From the NCBI GenBank assembly GCA_014773175.1, contig VXCM01001469.1, positions 222,379-286,378 of the forward strand: 64,000 bases of DNA. Reading direction: 5' to 3'. Numbering within the stretch: position 1 is the stretch's first letter; each line of letters begins with the position of its first letter. A model generated the notes under the pieces. That model was not told the origin of the DNA. It did no database searches and was given only the letters and a program-made list of their open reading frames with translations. The translations under genes were made by a program, and so were the position numbers. Source of the stretch: Lucifuga dentata. Its lineage: Eukaryota > Chordata > Actinopteri > Ophidiiformes > Bythitidae. Below, piece by piece: positions 34,973 through 46,535 of the stretch.

Positions 34973-37900
34973 TCAGTCTGTGTCCTCAGTTTGAACTTCT
35001 ACTGCAACTTTCTCTATGCTCCCTTCTTCCATCCGTTCAAGCTCAAGCCTCAATTGTTCTTTCTCATTAAGTGTCACCTCCTCCTCCAAGGCTTTTTGCT
35101 GCTCTTCTCTCTCATTCCTCTCTTTCTCAGCTTTTTCTATCTTCTCCTGCTTCTTAAGTTTCCAGTAGAAGCCCAGGTTTTTCTCAGGGTAGTTGACCTT
35201 GGCCAGTGGCAGCTTGAAGATCTTTTTGGCTTCCGTGGTGATGAGGAGAAAAGTGAGGGCAGAGAGGCAGAAAGGCCATGTGCAGGCTGGCAGACCAAAC
35301 TGTAAATGAAAAGAAAAAGAAATACATTGCCTTGCAGTTACTGACTTGTGTCTGAAATTGGCTGATGCCTTAATGAGACTGAGAGAAAGTGTTTAACTTA
35401 CTGTGGACATGATGTTGGCAATGGCTGAGCCGAGGTATGCACAGAAAAAAGCTGAGAGGAGAGAAAGGAGAGATACAGTGAAAGCAATATTCATTACAAA
35501 ATTCATTACAATTTTCTAGTTTATGACACATCACATGATTATATTGCATGGATTAGATGTGGCTGAAAACAGCTGTTTTATTATCATCATTTATTCTCTA
35601 TATTTACTCACCACAGGTAATGGCAAGCAGATGCACCTGCCAGGTGAGAGCATAAAACATCCCTCCAATGGCAATACAGGCTAAAACACAGTTGTATCCC
35701 CAGAGGCCAAAGTAAATGTCTCCAAATGGAGCAGCCAGTGCCAGACCTTCAAAAACACAGACAAATCTTTAATCATCCATCAAGGAAGTGCCAGTTTAAG
35801 ACGTAAAACAATAAGTATTCTAAAAAGCCTAAATGTTAATTATAAATAACAATCTTGCATTTTTAATGCATATTTGTTTCTTGGAATCAGCAGTAAGCTT
35901 GTAAAAAAGCTGAAATATAAAATGTGCTGGATTCTATTTGTCAGTATATGCCCTCCATACTAGTTTTGGCATCTCACCTGAGACCATGCCCACTGCAGAT
36001 CCCAGGACAGCATGGACACAGGTGATCGGGGAGGAGATGAAGAGTGAGATTATGAACATTCCCCCTGTCCAAGGGTTATCACAGCCATAAACCTGGCCGA
36101 TTCCCACAGGCACTGACATGAACAGCTGAAGAAATACAAACAGAAAGGCTTTCAGAATCATTTTAGATACACAACTATGATACATAATATATTGCTTTTA
36201 TAAGGAAATGTATTCTAGTTCCATGCAGGAAAAGTTAAAGAGCTATATAAATATACATAATATAATCTGTTAAATATATAATATGTAAGTAGTGTAATAC
36301 TAGTACAAGATCAGTGGTAGGGATGGTTCATTTTGAAGCTGTCAGGTCTGATATTGTTGAAAAGTCAAGGTATAAAGTATTTGAACTTTCTGCGTGTGGA
36401 GCACTCCAGATCACAAAAACAGAAGTGTGTCACGACAACAACAAGCACTGTCTGACCTTTGCCACATCAATGTCAGCCCAGGTGATGTTAGGCAGCTCAG
36501 ATCGAGGCTGAATGAGGACTTGGGGGAAGTGGTGGTTGTAGTGGCCAGTGGCAACCATGTGGAGACACACCAGGATGTTGAAAGGCAAAGTGAACACTGG
36601 CAGATCCCAGCGACTGTTTATAGATGCCAGGGCGCTGGAAACTATTGGGCTAAGAACCACAAGGAGACAACAGAACAATGTTAAAACTCACATTATGTTT
36701 TCGCAGTTTGTTGTCAACCTGCTCTCTCAGCTTACCCAAAATAATTGATCTGCTTCCAACTCAAGACTGAATAGAATAGAATGAAAGACTGAGATCTGAG
36801 ACCAGCTAGGCTTGAAATCAAGTTTGAACGATCATACTATGATCTGATACTGATCATGGATCTGCTTTCTAAGTGTATATTTTAGACAAACATGTGTTTT
36901 GGCTTCTGACATCTAATTAATTATTATTTTGTGATATGAGTATCATTTTACTAACTGAAAATCTGTGTCTGTTTAAATATCTATGATCCCTTTACACTCT
37001 GTCACAAGCAAAAGCTGCTCACCACATCATTGACATGAAGATGTTGGGTAGAAGGAGCCACCAGTACCAGTTCCCTGCGTTGGAGAACACAGCCATCAGT
37101 AGGCCCACCAGAATGCCATTGTATCCATACAGCCCTGCAGCTATCGCACCCCTGTAATTTGAAATACATGTGAATGATTCACTTTCCACTGCCAAATTTA
37201 AAATGAGCACTCAGTTATTTTAATTTATCAAAAACAATATCTTTGCTGAAGGCTCTTGAAATGCCAAAATAAAGACCCCAAAGGAATATTTTAAAATAAT
37301 CCCTTTATGTTAGGTTTCTCTCTTCCTGCTCTACTCACACCAATCAAGAGCTGGAAGCTACTGACTCTTGATCAAGTGCACATATGACTTTGCTAATCAT
37401 TCCAAAACTGAGTTAGCTATCAGATGTGGGTAGAGCAGGGAGAGATTGAAAAGTGTTGCAGTGCAGTGCTAAGGGTTCCCAATACCAGGATTGAGAACCC
37501 CTGAATTAGGTAAATGACTCTTCTGATTTTCAGTCTACAGAATATTTTACAGCAATTAAAGCAGAGAATCACAGAGTTGTCAAACCTGTTTTGTCGCAGT
37601 ATGAGGGCAGAAATGGTGGCGAACAGTGTGCCTATAAAGCCATTGAGGGCCCACCAATAGTTCTGCAAGATGAGGCCACCAAATATAATAAGGCCACTTA
37701 GGGGGTTGTTAACAAACATGACCTGGGAAGCTCCACGCAAAACCCAGTCCAGCAGCTGCACCAGGATAAACTGTTCTGGATGAAGGAAACGGAACATTTT
37801 CCCATAGATGTTTAATAAGTTTCCAACACTAAAGGTTTTGTAGTCTCACAGTTGTGGTATAATACATTTAAAAAAAAAAATCCTCGTTGGTTTTCGAGTA

Positions 37901-39194
37901 AAGCTGAATATATTAACTACCAGCAAAACAGCAGGTACATCTCCAGCTGTAACGTGACTTTCCAAAGTGACAGACTGCATGCACCCAAAGGCACATTGCT
38001 CAGATGTTATCATTTTATGTATATCATATTGTGATTTTACATACATTCAGGTTACTTCTGGTGTATCAACATAATGCTGAAGATGGAGATTCCCATTTAC
38101 TAACTCTTTTGATAATTCTATAGCCTGGGTTAATGCTTTGATTGTTTAAACAATGTTATCTTACTTTCCATCCATTTTCCGAATGGTTTCATGTCCCCAG
38201 CGAAGTAGGAGACTCCCTTGAGGAATTTGGTTCTGGCCCTCTGCCGGATTGTGGGTCCTGCAGTCTGCCCAGAATCCTTGGCTCCTTTGTCCTCCTCAGA
38301 GGTTTCAGGCAGCACAGCATTTGCCATTAGGGGCTGCAGTTCCTGTGGAGACAATTTAGTGACAAGGACAGTTTGAATGATGTAAAATGCTTACAGTGTA
38401 TTATCATCAAAATTACATCAGATTTGTTTGGCTGAAGTTGTAATGAATGTTTAAATTTCATTAAATCCCAAAGCTTCCCTGTAATATAATTTTTTTTTTT
38501 GATAATTTGTTTATGCATCTATCATACACTCTGACATGTCGTCTCTGAATTGTGCACATGGACTTGAGGGGCTTACTGTAAAGGTAGCAGTGGGAGACCT
38601 CTGTGGGGCAGAAGTGGAACAGCTGATATTCTTTTGAATATCCTACAGAGAAACAAGACAGACAAGATAATATGTAACTCAGCAGGACAATAATTCCTCT
38701 TGATCACTTATTATAAATAAAAATATGTCCTGTATATTGAGACATTTTCTTATTTCTGTTTTCTATTTTATTAAACAAGTGTGAAATATGTTCTAATTTT
38801 TCAGAAAAAAAAGCATTTATGATGAAGACTATCAACTGTATTACATTGCAAAGAAAGATAAAAAAAAAATATATATATATACGGTAAAATGTACTGTAAA
38901 ATATTTATGCATAAAATTATTTTTGATTTGGTCACTGTTTTGAGCCACCACACCTCATAAGTTATGCTCAATTTTAACTTTTTGTCACTAATTTTTGTTA
39001 TGCAGTTGTTGATTTTATACCAACTTTTATAACATTTTTAAATCAGCTAAATTATATCAAACTATCTCTAAATTTCAGTGAAGTGTTGAAAAATGATGCA
39101 CTGTCACAGAATCATGCCTTAGATGTCCTTTGAAAAGAAAATGGAAAGTGGCAGTTGCAAATGTTCCTACCTTTGTGCAGTGTGAGTCAGGCAT
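34973..39194 (-). CDS. slc14a2: Urea transporter (SLC14 family, single UT unit), complete, 10 exons, 479 aa
   Basis: This is a channel-like facilitative urea transporter of the plasma membrane; in fish it serves gill and kidney. Exons in transcript order: 39171-39194, 38577-38642, 38165-38342, 37586-37775, 37023-37151, 36457-36649, 35978-36125, 35612-35746, 35402-35451, 34973-35299. All junctions are GT/AG and the frame closes exactly. Residues 1-90 are a variable cytosolic N-terminus. One UT unit follows, with repeated hydrophobic helices. The paired family signatures are LPVFTLPFN (212-220) and LPACTWPFC (374-382), plus [10 protein letters not shown] and [10 protein letters not shown]. The last 80 residues are a highly charged Lys/Glu-rich, probably coiled-coil tail. 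Length suits a single-domain UT-A2/fish UT rather than the duplicated UT-A1. slc14a1 is the alternative name. I favour slc14a2 from its position next to the AT-hook gene at 63.6 kb. Start choice: this ATG is weak (C at -3), and Met36 in exon 3 is an alternative. Confidence 0.85.
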
Positions 39195-39240
39195 AAGTCC
39201 CAGGATAGCAGCTGGGTTCAGGGTTGCCAGCTTTTCTCAT
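39187..39240 (-). other. Upstream ORF overlapping the slc14a2 start codon
   Basis: An ATG at 39240 with A at -3 opens a 17-codon frame ending in TGA at 39189-39187, after the main ATG (39194-39192) and in a different frame. From the TATA position the predicted leader before this ATG is under about 15 nt, which would favour ribosomes skipping it. Confidence 0.5.
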
Positions 39241-39268
39241 GCTGTATTCAGTAGCTCTCTGGTGATGG

Positions 39269-39276
39269 CTTTTATA
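39269..39276 (-). promoter_or_regulatory. TATA box of slc14a2
   Basis: CTATAAAAGCC on the minus strand (TATAAAAG at 39276-39269) lies about 80 bp upstream of the coding start. It predicts transcription initiation at about 39245-39250. This is a close match to the consensus at a functional distance, and suits a tissue-restricted gene. Confidence 0.65.
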
Positions 39277-39299
39277 GCAACAGAGCAGAGGAAAAACTC

Positions 39300-39739
39300 C
39301 ACCTCTCCTGCCCTCTCCACCTCTCCCTCTCATCCACCTCCTCTTCTGCCCTGCTCATCAGGAATTCAGCAGCAATAATCTAAATACCACTTACCCACAC
39401 CCAAGTCAATTTCTTGCCCTTTCTCCCCAGTTCATGCAAGCTGCTGTACAGGAATCTGCTTTAGACCATTGTGTAAGTGAAATAAGGGATAGCCTGAAGC
39501 ATTTATGTCAAACCCAAGGCTCCCCAAACTGCAGCTCTTATGAACACTAATCAGTCTACAACTTTCAACTCACCCTATAGAAAGTGTGTTGCCAATTCAG
39601 TATTGTCTGGCTCAAATGAAGGATAAAGACAAGGAGACTGCATGACTTTTAACTAAATGTTTCTTGAACAAAATTGAAAAACAATGATTATATAATGCAT
39701 GTAGATCAGTAATATTATTTGTATATGCTGTACATGGAT
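39300..39739. other. Upstream flank of slc14a2
   Basis: Proximal 100 bp is CT-rich on the plus strand (AG-rich on the transcribed sense). No further gene or clear element is visible before the retrotransposon relic. Confidence 0.4.
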
Positions 39740-40150
39740 GGCTGGAAAAGTACTAGTCTTGTAATACCATTACCATCTGCCTGTAGTAAAACTGCACCAG
39801 CACCAACACCGCTAGCATCAACCTGCAGCTGGAAGGGATCACCTAACTGAGGAGCAGCAAGTACAGGAGCTGATTACAATTGTTTCGTTAAATGAACTAA
39901 CACGTGCACAACACCAGTGACTGAAATGTGCGACAAAATGTCTTGGAAATTCCACGTGTTTTTAAGATTTTTTTTTTTTCAATTTCCTGAAACACTGCCA
40001 ATAATGTGCCTCAGGAAACAATTCATATGAATTTAGAACTGCTGTTTTGACTGTTTTATAGTCTTTGCGTTCTTCAGGTGTTAAATCTGCGGCTGCGTCT
40101 TGGGCCTTATCGGAAAAAATGCACTGCGGCTACAAGATGCATTCCTTTTC
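39740..40150 (-). mobile_element. Ty3/Gypsy LTR-retrotransposon relic (gag piece next to RNase H piece)
   Basis: On the minus strand, 40150-39930 translates to a capsid-like segment (DLTPEERKDYKTVK, then a YELFPEAHYWQ-type stretch), followed by stops. At 39843-39775 comes the start of the Gypsy RNase H region (VDASGVGAGAVLL). Protease and most of reverse transcriptase, which should lie between them, are absent, so the copy has a large internal deletion and is dead. No LTRs are recognised. Confidence 0.7.
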
Positions 40151-42615
40151 AGGCCAGTTTCTTGAGTTGTCTAGATGTTTGAACAACTGCAGATTTTTGT
40201 TACAGTAATATCAAACACAGATGAACAAGCTGAACCATTATCAATCAAGTCATTTGCCAATATTTTGCCTTCTTTAATTAAATTTGATTTATGTTGTTGT
40301 GTTTGAGTTTTGCTTATTCTGTTTCTGTTTTTGGTTTTTGATTTGTTTCATTACCTTAATCTCAAACTCTTCATGGTGTTTAAATTTCTCATCTTCAACA
40401 TCAGTAGATCTTTTTGATGCTCAGAAGTTAGGCCAGCAATTGATGATACAGATGGGCTTGGTAAATGCTTACTTTTACCACAAAGAACTCCTTCTTCAGA
40501 CAAATTTGGCTTGAGGATGCTTTTCACATTGGCCTTTAGACAAGTAACTGAAAGCTTTTCAAACAATCCAGAACATAAAGTGCCTGGTCTCAACCAACCA
40601 TAAAGAGCACCCAATGCCCTTCAAAAAGGTTGTGACTTTATGCAACTGCAATAGTCCTGAAGCATTTATATGTAGTGGAACTGCAACTTTCTGCTGTTGC
40701 ACTTTTTTTCAATATTTTCTCTTTGGGTCATTGCTTGTGTCATTGCTATATCTCACTTATATGTCCTTTTGGATAAAAGCATTTGCCAAATAAATAATAG
40801 TAATGTTTATGTAATATAAATGTAAATGTGTACCTAATAGTCCTGATACCATCTGTTTTATAATATTATTGACCTTTCATTGTACTCAATCCTCAATTTT
40901 AAGCTATAGTACATGTTACATCACTGTTGGGTGGGTCAGATGTGCAAAACAGCTGAAATTTTCAACTCATAGATAACAATGCTGCCCTGACATAAGTGTA
41001 TTATCACATTGTCAGAGGAGCACAATGTTTTGTCCAGCATGCAATTTGCATGCTGGAAATGCTTCCCCTCTGCTCTGCCAGTAAGAACAACATACAAGAA
41101 ATTCAAAGGATAAAAGATTAAGTGAAATCTCCATACTGAAAGATGCAGCTTGCAAAAATTCTTTTGTTCACAAAAATGTCTGTAATTCGTCAAGTGAATT
41201 CAGCGATTGATATTTAATATGTTGCTGTCTTTCTCTGTAACAATGGGATTTACAAATGTTATTCATACTATCACACTAAATTACTGTCATTCCAAGTAAA
41301 ATGATTTCCAAGTCACGTTACCTTAAACAGCACATGCACAGAAACGTAGGGGCACAGATGGATATGATAATGCAAGCTTTGATGGGTGTGTTTGTTCCTT
41401 TAGCATTTATTTAGCCATTAAACACAATTACAGCATATTTGTATAATAGAGCTGATGAGCTGCATTGACTGCTGCTGCAGACATCTAGTCATCACTGAAG
41501 AAGGAAGACGACACAAATGAGGCTGAGTGCCAGAAAGATACGTAACAATTTGCCATTAAAAGCACAGAAACAGAAGAATAGATCTGGTAAAATATTTATT
41601 TGCAGAAAGACAGATTCATATCTTCATATAATTTTCCAAGAATCATTTTGCTGGTGAGCTTTCCTTGAAAGCAGAAGGAAGCAAAGTTGTCGTTGGTCTG
41701 CCAAATGCCAAGCTGGCAGGCACATGAAGCTCTGATAAAAAAAAAAAATCTGAATGGCTGCTTACAAATACTACGTTACATCTCCACTTTTGGATGAAAG
41801 TGCTTCTTTATGTAAAAACAACATAGAGAGTTTTGTGAAAACAATAATGTGACTGTATGCATCATATCTATGAACCCACCAGCTGGAATGGTAGAAACTG
41901 CCAATTTGTTAATTATGTTTTACGTTTGACCTCTTCTACTCTGACTTTTAAACAGAAATGCTAAAAATGAAAAAATAAATAAAAAATTTACTTAAATAGA
42001 CAAATCTCAGTTATCAAATACTGCAGTTTCACATAGGCCAACTAAGGTATGAACTGACATCCACACCCTTTTGTGTTTTTGCCTTGACCTTTTACTTTTG
42101 GTTGTCACTTGTCTGTTCTTTCCTTTCTTCAGGGACTCTGATGAACTACTAGAATATAATCAAGCCTTGAGCCCTTGAAAGAGGGAAGGTGGAGAGCAGA
42201 ATGTTCCTTCCTGTTGAGACTGACAGGTTTGATAGTATTTATTTAGTCATTGTGTCGATGCAAAATGCATGAAAACTGAATGATAGTTGACGTTGAAATA
42301 CCAACAGCGTAGCAAATAAGAGTAGGTTGATGGTGACATCTAGTGGAAGCTGGAGGTATTACAGATCCTCATTTTCCTCATGCATTTCATCATGCTTTTG
42401 GATCCATCAAGCTCCTCATTGAGGACTGTATACATTGAAGAGGTTTGGAGGCAGGTAATGCATAAAAAACACACATTTCTGCTCCAACTGACCCCAAAAA
42501 AATCTAGCAAAAGGAGGCAGCTTTTCACTGTCTTTCATAAAGGCATTCCACCCTCATGCACAAAGCAAGGAAGGGGCCGCAAAGTATGCCCCTATGCATG
42601 CATTTGTTTCTCTCT

Positions 42616-42619
<4 letters not shown>

Positions 42620-42653
<34 letters not shown>

Positions 42654-42794
42654 GATGGGGTTGGTGGGTGGTGAGGGGGCTCCAACTTCTGCCAGAGTCT
42701 ATGGAACCTGATACTTGATGACTCCCCATCGCAAGAATGTGAGTTTCCTTCTCTTGGAGCATCTGGCCCAATGCCCAGCCACATCTTCATCTGT

Positions 42795-42832
<38 letters not shown>
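42620..42832 (+). repeat. Two (GT)n microsatellites 146 bp apart
   Basis: Pure GT runs at 42620-42650 and 42797-42832 bracket a non-repetitive segment. Confidence 0.9.
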
Positions 42833-42835
<3 letters not shown>

Positions 42836-43604
42836 GTTACTATTTGCCCCTCTTTCAGAATGAGTGGCCTCTTTCAGCACAATGAGACTTACTTTGTGTG
42901 ATCCGATTTGTTGCTAAACTTATTGTCACTTTCATTTGAAACTTTTTACATTAAAAAGGGGTATTTCCAAGATTACAAGTTTGAGGGTCTGAGTCAATTA
43001 GTCTAGTCTGAGGCCACACAACATCTGGAAAATTAACACCTTTGAAATGCTCATCTCTAATATTAGGTGTTGTCACTGACCAGCCCATCCAGGCATTTTC
43101 ATGACCAGAGCCATCTTCTTTATAATACTTTCCACTGTTGCAGGAAACTGTACACATGGGTAGATAACCACATACACACTTATGGGTCTTCAATCAATTG
43201 ACATAATGTCCTGGAAAAGTCTGTGAAAACACCACACAGTCTTGGGATAACACCTTAAAGGATCATACCAGTGAGTTTGCATGTTTGAGTCCAGTAAATA
43301 CAACCCCCATACACGTTACATTACTCTCAATCATCCTCCAAAACATACTACAGGAGCAGTAAATTTTACATTTTTTCCCCTACCTCTCAGACTGCCATTA
43401 GTTTTGGTTTAAAATCAACTTTTAGAAAGTGGAAACATGCTTGAGACAGATAATCCATCACAGTGAACAAAATGTCTATTAAATTCTTTCGTCAAAGTAA
43501 CACCATTTTAGTGTTGGATTCAACGCAGATGACCTACTATGTCTCTGCCAGGGAATATAGTTCTAGGAGAAGATGCTTTTCCCCAGAAATTAAAACAACT
43601 GTGC

Positions 43605-43642
43605 CTTCTACAATCGAGCATGAGGATGCTCGATTGTAGAAG
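43605..43642. repeat. Perfect 17-bp inverted repeat with a 4-base loop
   Basis: CTTCTACAATCGAGCAT, loop GAGG, then its exact reverse complement. There are no mismatches, and pairing stops sharply at both ends. The stem is too short for a typical microRNA precursor, and no transposon end is recognisable around it. Confidence 0.9.
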
Positions 43643-44267
43643 TGTTAGCAGGATAACATTGAATTTTAAAGTGGGTGTATCACCTGAACATTTGATATTG
43701 AGAGATTAGTGGATTTGGCAAAATAAGACAAAAGTTAAAATATGATTGTATGTTTTGGAAAAATGGCTGGTAGTAACATAACGTCTATGTCGGTAATATT
43801 TATTGTGCTCAAATGTGCAAAATCACCAGTATGGTCCTTTTTGCACATCTGGGATGAACTCACATACTGGTTAGACTTTAGGATTAAAATGTTAAAAATA
43901 TAAACAAAAAGACTACAGGAAGTCACAGTTTCTATAATTTTTTTTTTAAAAAAAGGCAATCTTTTATTTTTTACTCCAACATATTAAATAAAACTGCTGA
44001 TAATATATTTTATTCTATTATGAAGTAAAATCAATAAACAACTATTAAGAGGAACAGTTTATAATTTGCTTAATTAATTAATGACATGAGATTAATTTAC
44101 ATGGTGTTCAAGTATTAGTGGAGATAAAAGTTAAATTCATTTATCAAAGTGAATGACTGAAAAGTTCCAAGCTTGCTGCATTTTTGTCAAAGTTGCTGTT
44201 TCACACATTTTTAGGTCGATTTACACCTTTTTAAGTATTCAGAACAAGTAAAAGCACCTGGAAACCT

Positions 44268-44320
44268 GTGTGTGCGTGCGTGTGTGTGCGTGCGTGCATG
44301 CGTGCGTGCGTGCATGTGTG
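44268..44320 (+). repeat. (GT/GCGT)n alternating tract
   Basis: Interrupted GTGCGT/GTGT repeat, purine-pyrimidine alternating over about 50 bp. Confidence 0.85.
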
Positions 44321-45223
44321 CTCACCTGCATGTTGGTGTTTTTCAGTGGATGGAATGTCCACAGCTTTTCCGCTGCACTTTTCTGCATTCTCCTCATATT
44401 TGCACATGGTGAAGTAGACATAAATGGCCAAAAATGGTCAAGAATTCATGATTGCTTGAGTTCACAGAAGCTTCACTGTCAAATGTGTCACTTCGCTAAT
44501 TTTTAAATGCAGTGAAGTAAAATTAAAGCTTTGCTGAAAACACACTGAAATCCACTGGAGATAGTCTGCTACACTTTATTTGCTATAGATTGCTATTCTT
44601 GCTCCTTTCTTTTGTGATCAATTCAAAAATCAATATAAATAGAATGTCATTTTTAAATGCAACAATAAACTTGTATTGATAAATTAAATATTGTATTTAC
44701 TTTTGTGTCTTGTTAAATAATGAACGAGTTGCAAATGCAATCTTTCCACACATGCCAGAAGTCACATGTCAGAGTATTGATTATCTAAATGCAACTTTAT
44801 CTAATTATCTAACTGCACGTTTTTGACAGCATAAAATAGAAACTAATAAAATATATAAAGGCAGCAGTGCAAGACCCCATTTACTGATGAAGCGTAGCTC
44901 ATCAATTAACACGTTAACATGAATACAGGCAACAAATGCAACTGGTGACATTGCTGAGATGCAATAACAGAGGCTTACTTGTAGTCCAATTCTTCTCATA
45001 CTTTTTGTGCTAAGTGCCTCTGAGCAAACAAAACAACCTCACCAACAAACCACCAACTCCCAGAAAAACTACAGACAAATCTCATGCATGTTTCTTGCAT
45101 TTACTTCCTCCTTTGTCTGAACCTCAAGCTAGTTCACGACAAATGAAACCCATTAGTTTAGTGAAAATTTGCCACAAACACAGAATTCCTATATATTTCT
45201 ATTGATGTGATTCTCTGCTGTTA

Positions 45224-45300
45224 TCTGGTGCACCACCAGGGGGCGCTCCAGGTACCACAGGTGATGGTAATCATAACACAGATTGAGAACCACCACTGAA
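45224..45300 (-). mobile_element. hAT-like element end carrying a CTCF-type motif
   Basis: The minus strand reads TTCAGTGGTGGTTCTCAATC at about 45300 and continues to GGTACCTGGAGCGCCCCCTG at about 45250. CAGTGGTTCTCAACC-type ends are typical of hAT-derived MITEs. Only one end is identified, and the other boundary is not visible. Confidence 0.4.
45233..45247 (+). promoter_or_regulatory. Candidate CTCF binding site (strong core match)
   Basis: CCACCAGGGGGCGCT is an exact match to the canonical CTCF core. It lies in the 20-kb gap between the urea transporter and the AT-hook gene, on the plus strand. It is embedded in what looks like a hAT-derived end. Confidence 0.6.
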
Positions 45301-46313
45301 GACAGGAAGTAATGGTTGATTGTGAATAGCCATAAAATGTTTGTGAGTTCTGTTGTAATGAATTCTTTGTATTACTACAGTTTGGATCATTTTTTAAGAC
45401 TTCTAGTGCACATTTTCTGTTTGTGCAGCAACTCCAGATCTCACGTCTCTTTACATTTACAGTGTGAAGGGAACATTTAACAACTTCCAGGTATTTCTGG
45501 CAATTAAAGAACAATATGGATTTCACAGAACATCTGTATCTATTAGCAGCCTTGCTTTCACCGCCATGAATAAACTCTGCCAGTGTGACACGTCTGAAGT
45601 CTATTATCATCTTTTCAAAAGAGGCTCCTGCAATATTTGGTTGGTTTCTTAGACATCAGAACTCAGATCTCATCCAAGTCTGACATCTGGCCTGGAAAAC
45701 AAAACACTTTTCATTATAATTACTTTCAGGGAGTTTGAGATATGACTAATTTGTTGAAAGCAGGAATAAACAGGACAGGACATAGAAACAGGCTGTAACT
45801 CCAGACTGTTTTCTGATTGAGGGAGTTTTAAGTATTTCAGCCGTCCCTTGTTAGAACTGATCCTGGTCTCCCTGAATCAATTAAACTCAAAACTGGTTTG
45901 TAGTTCTCTCCAGCAACTGCTCGTTATTAGATTTAGAAGGTTTTACTTTTATTTAATGGCTTAGATGTTAGCATCATTAAATGTAAAAGATACCCTGCCT
46001 TCCTTTTTTTTCCTGAATTAAAACCTGTCATTCACAGGACAATCAAACCCCTTTAAGCAAATCTGTATAGTTTGTATATTTCTTCTTCTCTTAGTTATTT
46101 TTGCCATCATCGTTATTTTCGCCATCATCAGTTTACAAAACTGCTTTGATGGTTGGGAATATGACGAGAAAAATTCCCTTTTGGCATTCCGACCTGAAAA
46201 ACATCATTAAGTTTCTCTCTGAATGAAGTGCTGGATTCTGTTTCCTCTCTACAACTTTCAATAAACTGCACTTCCCAGAAACCCAAACACGATACAGCCT
46301 CTCAGTGTGTGCG

Positions 46314-46347
<34 letters not shown>

Positions 46348-46348
46348 C

Positions 46349-46394
<46 letters not shown>

Positions 46395-46488
46395 GCAGGT
46401 ATGAGTGAAGACAAAGACTCACTTGTTCACAGCAGTGCTTTATCCTCATTACACTCCTCATTTGTTTACACTGTTAACTCTCTCTTTC

Positions 46489-46535
<47 letters not shown>

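Larger units (their letters stand above)
40151..45220. other. Gene-free intergenic DNA with microsatellites
   Basis: No exon is supported on either strand. Contents noted are (GT)n at 42620-42650 and 42797-42832, a perfect hairpin at 43605-43642 and a (GT/GCGT)n tract at about 44268-44320. The longer open frames cross microsatellites or AT-rich DNA. Confidence 0.5.

Noticed and set aside
40351..40614. 87-codon minus-strand frame next to the Gypsy relic
   Set aside because: It does not resemble any retrotransposon domain or host protein I can recognise; likely chance.
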